Source: JAWWPY01 sp964412845
Lineage (GTDB): Bacteria > Actinomycetota > Actinomycetes > Streptosporangiales > Streptosporangiaceae
Length of the DNA stretch: 24,218 bases
Assembly: GCA_964412845.1 (NCBI GenBank)
Contig: CAYPQM010000107.1
Location: 1 to 24,218 of the forward strand
Direction: 5' to 3'
Shown here: positions 12,767 through 20,893 of the stretch, in pieces
Position numbering within the stretch: position 1 is the stretch's first letter
Layout: the number at the start of each line of letters is the position of its first letter
Position numbers and translations under genes: made by a program
The notes under the pieces: model-generated
What the model saw: only the letters and a program-made list of their open reading frames with translations
What the model was told of the DNA's origin: nothing
Database searches by the model: none

Positions 12767-13189
12767 TCATGCCGTGCTGCCTGTGTCGCGGACCGCGCCG
12801 CGAGCGGGCGGGGTAAAGATGCTGCCGGCCCGTTCCACCAGCATCGTCATCTCGTACCCGACTAGGTCGAGGTCGGCTGCGGCGGTGGTGAGCACAGCGA
12901 GGCTGGATCCGTCATCGATCGCCATGATCACGAGGGTGGCCCGTTCCATGGTGACCAGGGCCTGGGTGACGGCACCGTCGTCGGATATCCGGGCTGCGGC
13001 ACAGGCCAAGCTGATCAAGCCGCAGGTGATCGCGGAGATCTGCTCCAGATGATCGGGCTGTATCCGGTTGGACACGGCCACCGGGACGCCGTCCGAGGCC
13101 ACCACGATGGCGTGCAGCACGTCGGGAACACGCTCGGTGAAATCAGTGATAAGCCGGTCGAGGTCTTGCGGATGGAGGGCCGGAGCCAT
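12767..13189 (-). CDS. Roadblock/LC7-domain protein (conservon CvnB-like)
   Basis: A 140-residue cytoplasmic protein consisting of one roadblock/LC7 (MglB-like) domain: LDRLITDFTERVPDVLHAIVVASDGVPVA at the start, then ISAITCGLISLACAAA, VTMERATLVIMAIDDGSSLAVLTT and a final amphipathic helix. In actinomycete conservons the B protein partners the A kinase and regulates the D-type small GTPase. The gene starts 11 bases after the kinase stop with a GAGGGGAG ribosome-binding site, so they form one transcript. The usual C (DUF742) and D (GTPase) genes do not follow; the next gene is the convergent surface protein. Confidence 0.9.
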   Translation of the reverse strand: MAPALHPQDLDRLITDFTERVPDVLHAIVVASDGVPVAVSNRIQPDHLEQISAITCGLISLACAAARISDDGAVTQALVTMERATLVIMAIDDGSSLAVLTTAAADLDLVGYEMTMLVERAGSIFTPPARGAVRDTGSTA

Positions 13190-13200
13190 CTGCTCCCCTC

Positions 13201-15669
13201 TCAGCGATCCTGGGTCGGCTGCTTCGCGTCGCGGTCCATCCGGACCACTGCCCGAGCCCGGCGGGAGCCCCGCTGGAAGCTAGCCAGCCGTCCCCGCGTG
13301 ATCTCCGCCGATTCGGCCGCCGTGGTTTGCCGGGCCGCCTGGTCAACCGCGGCGCCGCGGACGAGGCTGGCCTGCGGAATCCGCTGCGGCAGCCCGGTAC
13401 GGGCCAGGTCGGATTCGACGGACTCGAAGATGGGCAGCACGCCGCCCGGCTCCGCACCCTCCGGCTCAGGCACGGTCACGGCGAAGGAAGCGGCTGGGGC
13501 CGGGGACGGCAACGGCGCGCCCAGCGTCAGCGGGACGCCATCGGGCGTGACGCTCTCCGGTCCTGGGCCAGGCTCTGGCCCGGTGACGAACCGGGGAGCT
13601 GAGAAGAGCGGGTCCGCCACCGCTGCCCCGGCGTGGGCTCCCCCGCCGGCCCCAGCCCGGGGGACTTCGCCCGCCTGTCCCAGCCAGCCGCCGGGCTTGG
13701 CGTCCGGCGAGATCAGTGCGGCAGGAAGGTGCACCTCGGCGATGGTTCCGCCGTCCGGCGGCTGCCCCAGCGCCACCTTGATGCCGTGCCGCGCCGCTAG
13801 GTGCGCGACCGCGAACAAGCCCATGTGCCGGGTGACCGCCACGTCCGCGGGATGCGGGTGGCCCAGCTGCCAGTTGAGCTGCCTCAGATGCTCCTCGGGC
13901 ATGCCCATTCCGCCGTCGGTAATCTTGATCAGCGAGCCGCCGCCGCGTGCTCGGTAACCGGACACGGTTACCTGGGTCGTTTCAGGCGAGAACGTGGTGG
14001 CGTTCTCCAGCAGCTCGGCGAGCAGGTGCACGGTGTCGGCCACAGCGCTCCCGTTGACCGAGACACCCGGCTGGACGTCCAGAATGACCCGGTTGTACTG
14101 CTCGATCTCGGATACTGCGGCCCGGAGCAAGTCCACCAGGGTGACCGGCTCGGTCCAGTGGCGTGATGTCTCGTGGCCCGCGAGGACGAGCGCGCTGTCT
14201 GAGTTGCGCCGCATCCGGGTGGCCAGATGATCCATCTGGAACAGGCTGGCCAGCCGTCCCGGATCATCCTCACTGAGTTCCAAGCTGTCGATCAGCCGCA
14301 GCAACCGTTCCAGCAGGGAATGGCTGCGCCGGAAGAAACCGGCGGATATGGCACTGATACTGCCGTGCCGCCGGGCCTCTTCCCCCGCCAGTCGCACCGC
14401 TTCCCGGTGCACCCGGTCGAAGGCGCGGGCGACCTGGCCAATCTCGTCGGTGGACAGCACGTCGATCGGCGTTACCGGGAGAGGGTGCCCGGAGTTCCCA
14501 GCCTCATCCAGCGCGCGGACTTCCGCGGGCAGGCGTGCCCCGGCGACATCCAGGGCGGCCGCTTCAAGCCGTCGCAGCGGGCGCACCACAGACCTGGCAA
14601 TGATCATGGTGACCAGCAAGATGAGGGCGATGACGGCCAGCGCCGCGCCGCCGGTGATTATCGCGGACCGCATCGCGGACCGCTGTAGGGCCCGGGCGTA
14701 GGCCCTGATCCAGCTCATCAGCTGCTGCTCGGCATGGCCCATCCAGCCGACCGTGTAGGACATCCCGGCCCACCACTGCTGGCTGGCATGCGCGCCGAGG
14801 GCCAGCGCACCATCGCCGGCCGCTGTCGCGCGCTGTTCCACCGCCCGGGCCTGCCCGGCCAGCGGGCCGGCCAAGGTGACGGTGAGCGCCCAGCTCTCCT
14901 GGGGGGTCGCCGAACTCCGGAACGATACGAGGTCACTGGCCTGCTGCGCCTGGGCGGTGATCAGCGCGGTGCGCGCCCCGGGCCCGAAGTGGCCCTCGGC
15001 GAGCGCCAGACCGAGGATGACCTGCTGCTCCGAGGCTTGGTTCTTCATCCTGGACAGCGAGCCGAGCGCGCGCACGCTAGTGATCAGCGCGGAGTTGCCG
15101 CTCAGATCGGCGATGCCGTCGTTGATCGGGAACAGGCCAGCTGTCGCCACGGAATAGCCGTTGATCACGGCCAGCACGGGAGCCTGGCTCTGCGCCGCGT
15201 GCCTGCGCAGGCCAGGCAGTTCGGCGATGCTGGCCAGAACCGTGGCCGCGCCGGCCCGCGTCCGGGGCGGGTAGCCGCGGCCAAGCTGGTGAACCAGCCG
15301 ACGCACTATGGCCGCCCAGCCATTGGTGATCACATACTGCCGGTCCAGAGCCAGGAGGCCCGCGGCCGGGCGCCCGGCCCTGATGAACGCGGCCGTGCCG
15401 GCCCGCTCGTCCTCCATCGCCTGCGCTAAGCCGGTGACCTGCTGGCCGAGCACCGCGAGTCGGCCGACCTGGCCATACGTCTTCGCGCTGCGCGTCGCGT
15501 CAGTGACGCGCAGCCCGGTGAGCGCCAGGACCAGCACCGTCGGAATGGCTACCAGGACGACCAGGCGCAAGGCCACCCGCCAGTTCCGTGGAGCCAGCGC
15601 CGAGCCGGCGCCACGCTGGGCAGGCAGGACGCCGGGCGGGGCGGCATCGGCAGAACGGGACTGGCTCAT
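13201..15669 (-). CDS. Nitrate/nitrite-sensor-type histidine kinase (conservon CvnA-like)
   Basis: An 822-residue membrane sensor. There is a first membrane segment near 28-50, a large extracellular helical region typical of NIT domains (about 55-330), a second membrane segment (about 335-360), a HAMP region (about 360-435), a helical phosphoacceptor-like segment with QMDHLATRMRRN (His481), and a HATPase_c domain with ELLENATTFS (N box, about 555), ITDGGMGM and GLFAVAHLAARHGI. The last 160 residues are a Gly/Pro/Ala-rich tail. In conservons this kinase-like protein acts with roadblock, DUF742 and GTPase partners at the membrane. Only the roadblock gene accompanies it here. The ATG at 15669 has a GAGGAC ribosome-binding site, and a promoter is visible upstream. 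Confidence 0.9.
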   Translation of the reverse strand: MSQSRSADAAPPGVLPAQRGAGSALAPRNWRVALRLVVLVAIPTVLVLALTGLRVTDATRSAKTYGQVGRLAVLGQQVTGLAQAMEDERAGTAAFIRAGRPAAGLLALDRQYVITNGWAAIVRRLVHQLGRGYPPRTRAGAATVLASIAELPGLRRHAAQSQAPVLAVINGYSVATAGLFPINDGIADLSGNSALITSVRALGSLSRMKNQASEQQVILGLALAEGHFGPGARTALITAQAQQASDLVSFRSSATPQESWALTVTLAGPLAGQARAVEQRATAAGDGALALGAHASQQWWAGMSYTVGWMGHAEQQLMSWIRAYARALQRSAMRSAIITGGAALAVIALILLVTMIIARSVVRPLRRLEAAALDVAGARLPAEVRALDEAGNSGHPLPVTPIDVLSTDEIGQVARAFDRVHREAVRLAGEEARRHGSISAISAGFFRRSHSLLERLLRLIDSLELSEDDPGRLASLFQMDHLATRMRRNSDSALVLAGHETSRHWTEPVTLVDLLRAAVSEIEQYNRVILDVQPGVSVNGSAVADTVHLLAELLENATTFSPETTQVTVSGYRARGGGSLIKITDGGMGMPEEHLRQLNWQLGHPHPADVAVTRHMGLFAVAHLAARHGIKVALGQPPDGGTIAEVHLPAALISPDAKPGGWLGQAGEVPRAGAGGGAHAGAAVADPLFSAPRFVTGPEPGPGPESVTPDGVPLTLGAPLPSPAPAASFAVTVPEPEGAEPGGVLPIFESVESDLARTGLPQRIPQASLVRGAAVDQAARQTTAAESAEITRGRLASFQRGSRRARAVVRMDRDAKQPTQDR

Positions 15670-15726
15670 TGCACGTCCTCGCTAATCCGGCCAACTGCTT
15701 TCGAGGCAACGGCAACTCTCCAGGCC

Positions 15727-15755
15727 ACCTTAGACAAGAGACGCGAGCAGGTCAC
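15727..15755 (-). promoter_or_regulatory. Promoter of the kinase-roadblock unit
   Basis: On the minus strand, GTGACC (15750-15755) and TAAGGT (15727-15732) are 17 bp apart and lie about 60-85 bases upstream of the kinase start. Immediately upstream is the motif TGGGGAAGAACGGGGG (15761-15776), which also occurs with one base less before the sortase start (12080-12094). This divergent intergenic stretch (15670-15974) also carries the LMO promoter candidate; no further gene was seen in it. Confidence 0.45.
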
Positions 15756-15920
15756 CTTTCCCCCCGTTCTTCCCCAAGACAATACCTCTGTGCCTGTCTG
15801 CCGGGATACGGTCCGGCTGGGCCGTCTGTTCCTGTGGCGCGGCCATGGCGGGACCGACGCGCTCAGGCGGATGCTGGGAGCCGAGCCGTAGATCTCGAAT
15901 CGGTGCACCGCGGGGGCGGG

Positions 15921-15926
15921 TAACGT
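15921..15926 (+). promoter_or_regulatory. Candidate -10 of lactate monooxygenase gene
   Basis: TAACGT fits the actinomycete TAnnnT pattern and lies about 50 bases before the LMO start. The -35 region is poor (AATCGG at a 17-bp spacing). The same TAACGTGC string occurs before the aldo/keto reductase (18382-18389). Confidence 0.3.
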
Positions 15927-15974
15927 GCTCGCATCCAGGAGGCCACACTGATCAGCGTTCTTGAGGAGAACGGC

Positions 15975-17156
15975 ATGGCGGATAACACCCCGGCTGCGGC
16001 GTTCGGCGGTTTCCAGAATGAGATCTATCTGGCTGGTCTAAGCGGGGTGCTGCCGGACTTTCCGATGGAGTACGCGGGTTGGGAGGCGCGGGCAGCGCAG
16101 GCTTTGCCGCCGTCGGTACTGTCCTATGTGGCTGGTGGCGCGGGAGACGAGAACACGCAGCAGGCGAACGTTACGGCGTTCCAGCGGTGGGGATTGATTC
16201 CGCGAATGTTCGTCGGTGCCACCCAACGGGACATGTCGATCGAGCTGTTCGGTCAGGTGTTGCCATCACCGCTGTTCATGGCGCCCGTGGGCGTGATCGG
16301 ACTGTGCGCCCAGGATGGGCACGGTGATCTCGCGACCGCACGGGCGGCGGCGCGCACTGGTGTGCCGATGTTCGCCTCCACCCTGACCGTGGATCCGATG
16401 GAAGACGTGGCCGCGGAGTTCGGCGGCACCCCTGGCTTCTTCCAGCTGTACACACCCACCGACCGTGAACTGGCCGAAAGCCTGGTCAAACGCGCAGAGA
16501 CGGCCGGTTTCAAGGGCATCGTGGTCACGTTGGACACCTGGATCACAGGCTGGCGTCCCCGTGACCTCGCCGCCAGCAATTTTCCCCAACTGCGCGGGCA
16601 CTGCCTAGCCAACTACTTCACCGACCCGGTCTTCCGTGAGCGGCTGGGCATGGATCCCGAGGAGGACCGTACCGCAGCGATCCTGAAATGGGTCCAACTG
16701 TTCGGCAACCCGCTCACCTGGGATGATCTGTCCTGGCTGCGGTCGATCACCACGCTTCCCCTGGTAGTCAAGGGAATCTGCCACCCCGACGACGCGCGAC
16801 GCGCCAAAGATGGCGGCGTGGACGGCATCTACTGCTCCAACCACGGCGGACGCCAAGCCAACGGCGGATTGCCAGCCCTGGACATGCTGCCCGAAGTCGC
16901 CAGGGCCGCCGACGGCCTCCCCGTGCTCTTCGACTCCGGCGTCCGTTCTGGTGCTGATGTCATCAAGGCGCTGGCCCTCGGCGCTACCGCCGTCGGTATC
17001 GGCCGCCCCTACGCCTATGGCCTGGCTATCGGTGGTACCGCTGGCATCGCCCATGTCCTGCGCACGATCCTCGCCGAGGCAGACTTGATCATGGCCGTCG
17101 ATGGCTACCCCCGGCTGGCCGATCTCACTCCGCAGACCCTCCGTCGCGTGCTGTAG
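15975..17156 (+). CDS. Lactate 2-monooxygenase (FMN alpha-hydroxy acid oxidase family)
   Basis: Cytoplasmic flavoenzyme of 393 residues, the same size as the mycobacterial enzyme, predicted to convert L-lactate and O2 to acetate, CO2 and water. FMN-family residues are present: Tyr159 (QLYT), Arg194 in GWRPRDL, Lys266 (LVVKG), catalytic His290 and Arg293 in SNHGGRQ, and the phosphate-binding FDSGVRSGADVIKAL...GIGRPYAYGL. In MAPVGVIGL, Gly106 takes the place of the Ala seen in lactate oxidases, which favours the monooxygenase over the peroxide-producing oxidase. The ATG follows TGAGGAGA. The gene is monocistronic, divergent from the sensor kinase and convergent with the S66 peptidase. Other 2-hydroxy acids are possible substrates. 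Confidence 0.9.
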   Translation: MADNTPAAAFGGFQNEIYLAGLSGVLPDFPMEYAGWEARAAQALPPSVLSYVAGGAGDENTQQANVTAFQRWGLIPRMFVGATQRDMSIELFGQVLPSPLFMAPVGVIGLCAQDGHGDLATARAAARTGVPMFASTLTVDPMEDVAAEFGGTPGFFQLYTPTDRELAESLVKRAETAGFKGIVVTLDTWITGWRPRDLAASNFPQLRGHCLANYFTDPVFRERLGMDPEEDRTAAILKWVQLFGNPLTWDDLSWLRSITTLPLVVKGICHPDDARRAKDGGVDGIYCSNHGGRQANGGLPALDMLPEVARAADGLPVLFDSGVRSGADVIKALALGATAVGIGRPYAYGLAIGGTAGIAHVLRTILAEADLIMAVDGYPRLADLTPQTLRRVL

Positions 17157-17203
17157 GGACAGAGGGATCGGCGTGCGTCCGGCTCCGGTGCAGATCTGCC
17201 TTG

Positions 17204-18262
17204 CTATGAGTAGTCGGCGAAAACCCGGCGCGCGGCGCCGTCAACAGTGATTGCGCCGCCGTGCGGGATGATCCATTGTGGGCGCGTGTGCCCAAAGGGA
17301 ATGCCGACGCATATGACGGCTTCAGGGTTGTAACGGCCGACGAGCTCGACGGCTACGTCACGCTGCTCAGCACGCAGCCGGGCCCGTTCCTGGGCAGATG
17401 GCTGGCGGGTGAAGTCGGATACCGGCGGACGGGCGACGAGGACCGCATCGACCGCCGCGAGGATGCCGCGTTCGCCCAGTGAACGGACAATCCATCCAGC
17501 GTTGCGCGCCGGGAGGAGTTCCTCTGAGGTTTCGATGATGAGCACGCTGGCCTCGAGGACGTCCGGATTGAATGGGAATCGCCCTGCGGTAAGGATCCAT
17601 TCGATGACCTCGAGGCAACCGCCCCAGGTGCGGCCGGTCACTGAACGCGCCGGGCCGTGCCAGCTCCACGGTTCGGTCGCCGCACGCTCACCGAAGGAGT
17701 TCAGGGCGCGCGGTTCGCCCCAGTCGATACCGACATCCTCCGACTCGCCCGGGTCGGTGATCTCGAGCGTCCCGCCGGTGATCAGCGCGGCTCGCAGCGA
17801 CCGCGCGTGGACGTCGTCGACACCGGGGCCGGGGCCCAGGTGCACCTGGGACGACCCGCCGTAAAAGCTCGTGACGCCATTGGCCCATAGCCAGTGATGC
17901 AGGTTGGTGTTGTCGCTCGTCCCGAGGAATGGCTTGGGGTCGCGCCGGGCGAGCCCGGCATCCAGATGCGGGATGACAGTGATCTGATCCTCCCCGCCGA
18001 CGACCGTAAGGATGCCGCGGATCGCCGGGTCAGCGAAGGCGGCGTTGATATCGGCGGCACGTGCCAGCGGGGTCGCTCCTACCTTGCGGGTCGTCGGGTA
18101 CTCGACCGGGATAAGGCCGGTCACTTCGGTGAGCCGGCGCATTGCCTGCTCGTGCACCGCAGGAAAGGCGCCGGGCGCTGCGAACGAGGGTGAGAGGACG
18201 GCAATCTGGTCGCCGCGACGCGCCTTGGGCGGGTGGACAAGGTCGTGCGCCATGTGCGCCAT
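17204..18262 (-). CDS. S66-family serine peptidase (MccF/LD-carboxypeptidase-like)
   Basis: A cytoplasmic serine carboxypeptidase of 352 residues. The S66 triad is readable as Ser116 (FLGTSDNTN), Glu244 (IIETSEE) and His325 (GIPFGHTRPQ). The early motifs GDQIAVLSPS and ILTVVGGED are also typical. The triad spacing resembles MccF, which cleaves microcin C-type toxic nucleotide-peptides, more than classical LdcA, which trims murein tetrapeptides. The role could be self-protection, peptide recycling or wall recycling. Start ATG 18262 or 18253 (MAHMAHD) cannot be decided, as neither has a clear ribosome-binding site. It stands alone, divergent from the aldo/keto reductase. Confidence 0.87.
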   Translation of the reverse strand: MAHMAHDLVHPPKARRGDQIAVLSPSFAAPGAFPAVHEQAMRRLTEVTGLIPVEYPTTRKVGATPLARAADINAAFADPAIRGILTVVGGEDQITVIPHLDAGLARRDPKPFLGTSDNTNLHHWLWANGVTSFYGGSSQVHLGPGPGVDDVHARSLRAALITGGTLEITDPGESEDVGIDWGEPRALNSFGERAATEPWSWHGPARSVTGRTWGGCLEVIEWILTAGRFPFNPDVLEASVLIIETSEELLPARNAGWIVRSLGERGILAAVDAVLVARPPVSDFTRQPSAQERARLRAEQRDVAVELVGRYNPEAVICVGIPFGHTRPQWIIPHGGAITVDGAARRVFADYS

Positions 18263-18381
18263 CGAAGCACATCACCAGCACCCTCACACCAGACTCCTCT
18301 CGCAGAGCGTGAGCTTGGAGCGCCTCCCACCGTGGCGCCCGCTGTGCCGGCGTTGGCGCGGGCTGATGCCGGCCGGAACGG

Positions 18382-18387
18382 TAACGT
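18382..18387 (+). promoter_or_regulatory. -10 element for a probably leaderless aldo/keto reductase transcript
   Basis: TAACGT ends 6 bases before the ATG at 18394 and no ribosome-binding site precedes that ATG. This is the layout of leaderless actinomycete genes, with transcription starting at the A of the start codon. No good -35 was found. Confidence 0.4.
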
Positions 18388-18393
18388 GCGGCC

Positions 18394-19386
18394 ATGGAAC
18401 ATACCCGACTAGGCCGGACCGGCCTCCAGGTCTCGAGGCTCTGCCTGGGGACGATGACCTTCGGGCTGCAGCGCGACGAGCCCACCGCTGTCGCCATTCT
18501 GGACCGGGCGGCCGAGGGCGGTATTGACTTCCTCGACACCTCCGATGCCTACCCGCTGGGCGGGGATCTCACCACCCGGGGGGTTACCGAGGAGATCCTC
18601 GGCCGCTGGCTCCAGGGGAAGCGGGACCGTTTCATCGTTGCCACCAAGTGCTTCGCCCCGACGGGACCAGCGCCTTTCGACGCAGGCAACTCCCGTAAGC
18701 ACATCCTGGCCGCTGTCGACGCCTCCCTGCGGCGCTTGCAGACCGACTACATCGACCTGTACCAGCTGCACGGATATGACCCGGAAACGCCGATCGACGA
18801 GACGCTGGGCGCCCTCGACGACCTTGTCCACCAGGGGAAGGTCCGCTACGTCGGCTGCTCAAACTTCCTGACCTATCAGCTGGTACGGGCCATCGGCCGG
18901 AGCGAGACGCTCCACCTGGCCCGCTTCGACTCCGTCCAGCCCCGGTACAACCTGCTTTTCCGCCAGATAGAGCGGGAGATGCTCCCGTTCTGCGGCGAGG
19001 AGGGCGTCGGCGTCATTCCCTACAATCCCATTGCTGGCGGGCTGCTGTCAGGCAAGCACTCCCGGGCTGCGCCGCCTCCAGAAGGCACCCGTTTCACCCT
19101 CGGCAACGCCGCGGAGGCCTACCAGGACCGCTACTGGCACGATCGCGAGTTCGACACGGTCGAAGTGCTCCGCCATCTGGCGCAGGAAGCTGGGGTGAGC
19201 CTCGTGACCCTCTCGGTCGCCTGGGTCCTGGCGAACAAAGCGATCACCGCGCCCATCATCGGGGCAAGCCGCCCCGAGCAACTCGACTCCAGCCTGGCCG
19301 CCGCCGGGTTCATGCTCGATGACGACCTGAAACGCACGCTGGACGAGTGCACCCACCAGTACCGCATGGGTGATGCGCCCCGATGA
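18394..19386 (+). CDS. Aldo/keto reductase
   Basis: NADPH-dependent TIM-barrel oxidoreductase of 330 residues that reduces aldehydes or ketones. The catalytic tetrad is Asp48, Tyr53 (LDTSDAYPLGG), Lys85 (VATK) and His126 (YQLHGYDP). Further marks are DYIDLYQLH, GKVRYVGCSN and, near the C-terminus, the cofactor-binding APIIGASRPEQLDSSL. It resembles the YajO/Gre3-like general aldo/keto reductases rather than any pathway-specific enzyme, so substrate is unknown. The transcript is probably leaderless. It is divergent from the S66 peptidase and is followed by decayed DNA. Confidence 0.9.
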   Translation: MEHTRLGRTGLQVSRLCLGTMTFGLQRDEPTAVAILDRAAEGGIDFLDTSDAYPLGGDLTTRGVTEEILGRWLQGKRDRFIVATKCFAPTGPAPFDAGNSRKHILAAVDASLRRLQTDYIDLYQLHGYDPETPIDETLGALDDLVHQGKVRYVGCSNFLTYQLVRAIGRSETLHLARFDSVQPRYNLLFRQIEREMLPFCGEEGVGVIPYNPIAGGLLSGKHSRAAPPPEGTRFTLGNAAEAYQDRYWHDREFDTVEVLRHLAQEAGVSLVTLSVAWVLANKAITAPIIGASRPEQLDSSLAAAGFMLDDDLKRTLDECTHQYRMGDAPR

Positions 19387-19624
19387 GTACTTGGCCGTCT
19401 CCGGGAAAGCCGAGGCCCTCTACGGCCAGCCCGCACCTGGACCCGGCGAGCAGCCGGACGAGTTCCGCCTGCCGCCCGCCTCCACCGCGCCAGACCTGGG
19501 CCACTACTTCCCCGCTGGTACGCGACGGGCAGCCGACCATGCGCTCCCGCTTCGCCAGCGCCACCACATCCCGGTCACCACGTTCCACCGCCACAAACGC
19601 TCCGGCATCCAGGACCAGCATCAT
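19387..19624 (-). pseudogene. PIN-domain (VapC-like) toxin remnant
   Basis: From ATG at 19624 (or 19621) the minus strand encodes MLVLDAGAFVAVERGDRDVV, then VVAQVWRGGGGRQAELVRLLAG, which matches, from memory, the first two thirds of actinomycete PIN-domain RNases. The first conserved Asp is present. After LLAG the sequence loses similarity: the usual later part, with the TSDVVDA and LTSDP acidic residues, is missing, and the frame runs into the 3' end of the aldo/keto reductase. It is therefore probably inactive. The frame stays open upstream, but no antitoxin family was recognised there. Confidence 0.55.
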
Positions 19625-20100
19625 CTGCAGAAGGGCACAGGGACGCCGCACATCGGTAGCCTTGCTGCCTTCACGTCGCGCGAGAGCTGCAGCACAGGCG
19701 CATATGAGATCGTATTCTGGTGCCGTGTTTCTTTTGCTGGTGGTATTCGGGGCTCTCTCAAGAGCGTCGAAGAATTCCTTCCTGAGTGCTCCCGATCCGG
19801 CCGGTCCGCGTGTGTTAAACAGCGAATTTGCGATATCCACCCGGTGACTAACCTCGATTGCCGGGTCCGTCAGCATCCGGGCCAGCGCCTCTTCGTACGA
19901 TCCGGTTGCCGCACTTTGCTGCTGCACTGGGTCACCAGGTTCGGATCTGGCAATTAGCGCAGCCAGTACCGCGGGCTTAACCCTCAGCTGAGCCTCAGAG
20001 CTAAGCCTCAGCCTGTGCCGGCCAACCTCTCGGCAGCCTTCCGGGTTGCTTCCATCGCAGTTCCAGTGTCGGCTGCCACTCTCAGATCTAGGCCATCGAC
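19625..20100. other. Gene-poor, less GC-rich stretch; possible gene remnant and promoter of the next gene
   Basis: This stretch is visibly richer in A and T than its surroundings. The minus strand has an open frame (to 20164) containing a plausible helical piece (YEEALARMLTDPAIEVSHRV, then FFDALERAP) that matches no family I know. It may be the decayed partner of the PIN toxin or chance. The last 120 bases carry the CCTCAG repeats and promoter region of the secreted protein gene. Confidence 0.35.
19977..20011 (+). promoter_or_regulatory. Direct repeats CCTCAG, probable response-regulator operator
   Basis: CCTCAG occurs at 19982, 19993 and 20006, that is with 11- and 13-base steps, about one helical turn each. 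The first two sit in matching 11-mers (TTAACCCTCAG, CTGAGCCTCAG). Tandem repeats with an 11-bp period upstream of a promoter are the usual binding pattern of OmpR-family response regulators. They lie about 100-135 bases before the secreted protein gene. Confidence 0.5.
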
Positions 20101-20114
20101 GAAGGAGCTCGACC

Positions 20115-20837
20115 ATGGTTTCCCGCAAACTCACCAGGTCCATCATGGCCGGCGCCGCGGTCATCGCGGTCGCGGGCGGTTCCTACGGGATCGTCAGCGC
20201 AACCTCCAGCAGCAGCCCAGCCGCTGCCACCAGCAGCTCAGCCGCTGCTGGCAATGGCTCCCCTGGCGGTCCCGGATCCGACGGCGGGGGATCCAACGCC
20301 CGGTCTGGACCGGCCGCAGGGGGGGCATCCGGCACGGTCGCCAGCGTGTCCACGCCGGGCTTCACAATGACGACATCAGCGGGTCAGAGGGTGACCGTCG
20401 GCGAGGCGTCCTCCACGACATACCAGACGGGAACGAGCCCGGCCTCGGCGAGTGCCATCACAACCGGCGAGCCCGTCCTCGTACTGGGGACGACCAGCGG
20501 AACGACCATCACGGCCACGCAGGTCATCGTGCAACCGGCTAGCGGCGGATCTGCGGCTTCCCCGGCGGCAAAGGTGATCCCCTTCCAGCGCGGTGCACCG
20601 ACCACGTCAAAGCAGGTCGGCCAGATCCCGGCGAATTACAGTCAGGGGTCGGGGACGATCGTCAGCGGAACGGCGGCGAATAAGGCGACGGAAGCCGCGC
20701 TGGCCGCCTACCCGGGGGGCATCGTCGACCGTGTTGTGAAGCTGAGCAACGGCGAGTACGAGGTCCACTACATCGGCGTCAACTGGCCGCACCACATCTT
20801 CGTCAACCAGGACTTCAAGGTCATCGGCGCCAATTAG
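20115..20837 (+). CDS. Secreted DUF5666/PepSY-like protein
   Basis: Exported protein of 240 residues. It has a signal peptide (about 1-29, KLTRSIMAGAAVIAVAGG), a Ser/Ala/Gly-rich linker, a beta-rich DUF5666-like domain (about 72-141, GTVASVSTPGFTMTTSAGQR through TITATQVIVQ), a second linker and a PepSY-like C-terminal module (about 190-240, AALAAYPGGIVDRVVKLSNG, then YEVHYIGVNWPHHIFV). Such proteins sit at the cell surface or outside it; their function is unproven, though PepSY modules are often linked to protease inhibition or signalling. The ATG at 20115 follows GAAGGAG (20101-20107). CCTCAG repeats upstream suggest control by a two-component system. The nearest kinase sequence is the broken one just downstream on the other strand. 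Confidence 0.82.
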   Translation: MVSRKLTRSIMAGAAVIAVAGGSYGIVSATSSSSPAAATSSSAAAGNGSPGGPGSDGGGSNARSGPAAGGASGTVASVSTPGFTMTTSAGQRVTVGEASSTTYQTGTSPASASAITTGEPVLVLGTTSGTTITATQVIVQPASGGSAASPAAKVIPFQRGAPTTSKQVGQIPANYSQGSGTIVSGTAANKATEAALAAYPGGIVDRVVKLSNGEYEVHYIGVNWPHHIFVNQDFKVIGAN

Positions 20838-20893
20838 GGCGCCCTGGCCGCTTCTGCCCCTCCTCCCGGTGACCGCAGACTCCGGGACTGCGG
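20826..20893 (+). terminator. Hairpins at the end of the secreted protein gene
   Basis: GGCGCC-AATTAG-GGCGCC (20826-20843) forms a 6-bp stem whose loop holds the stop codon. A second stem, CCGCAG/CTGCGG (20873-20878 with 20888-20893), follows. Either could end transcription; neither has a T-run. Confidence 0.35.

Noticed and set aside
19310..20164. Treating the whole 284-codon minus-strand frame as one protein
   Set aside because: It would overlap the 3' end of the reductase and merge a PIN fragment with unrelated sequence upstream; only the PIN portion has family similarity.
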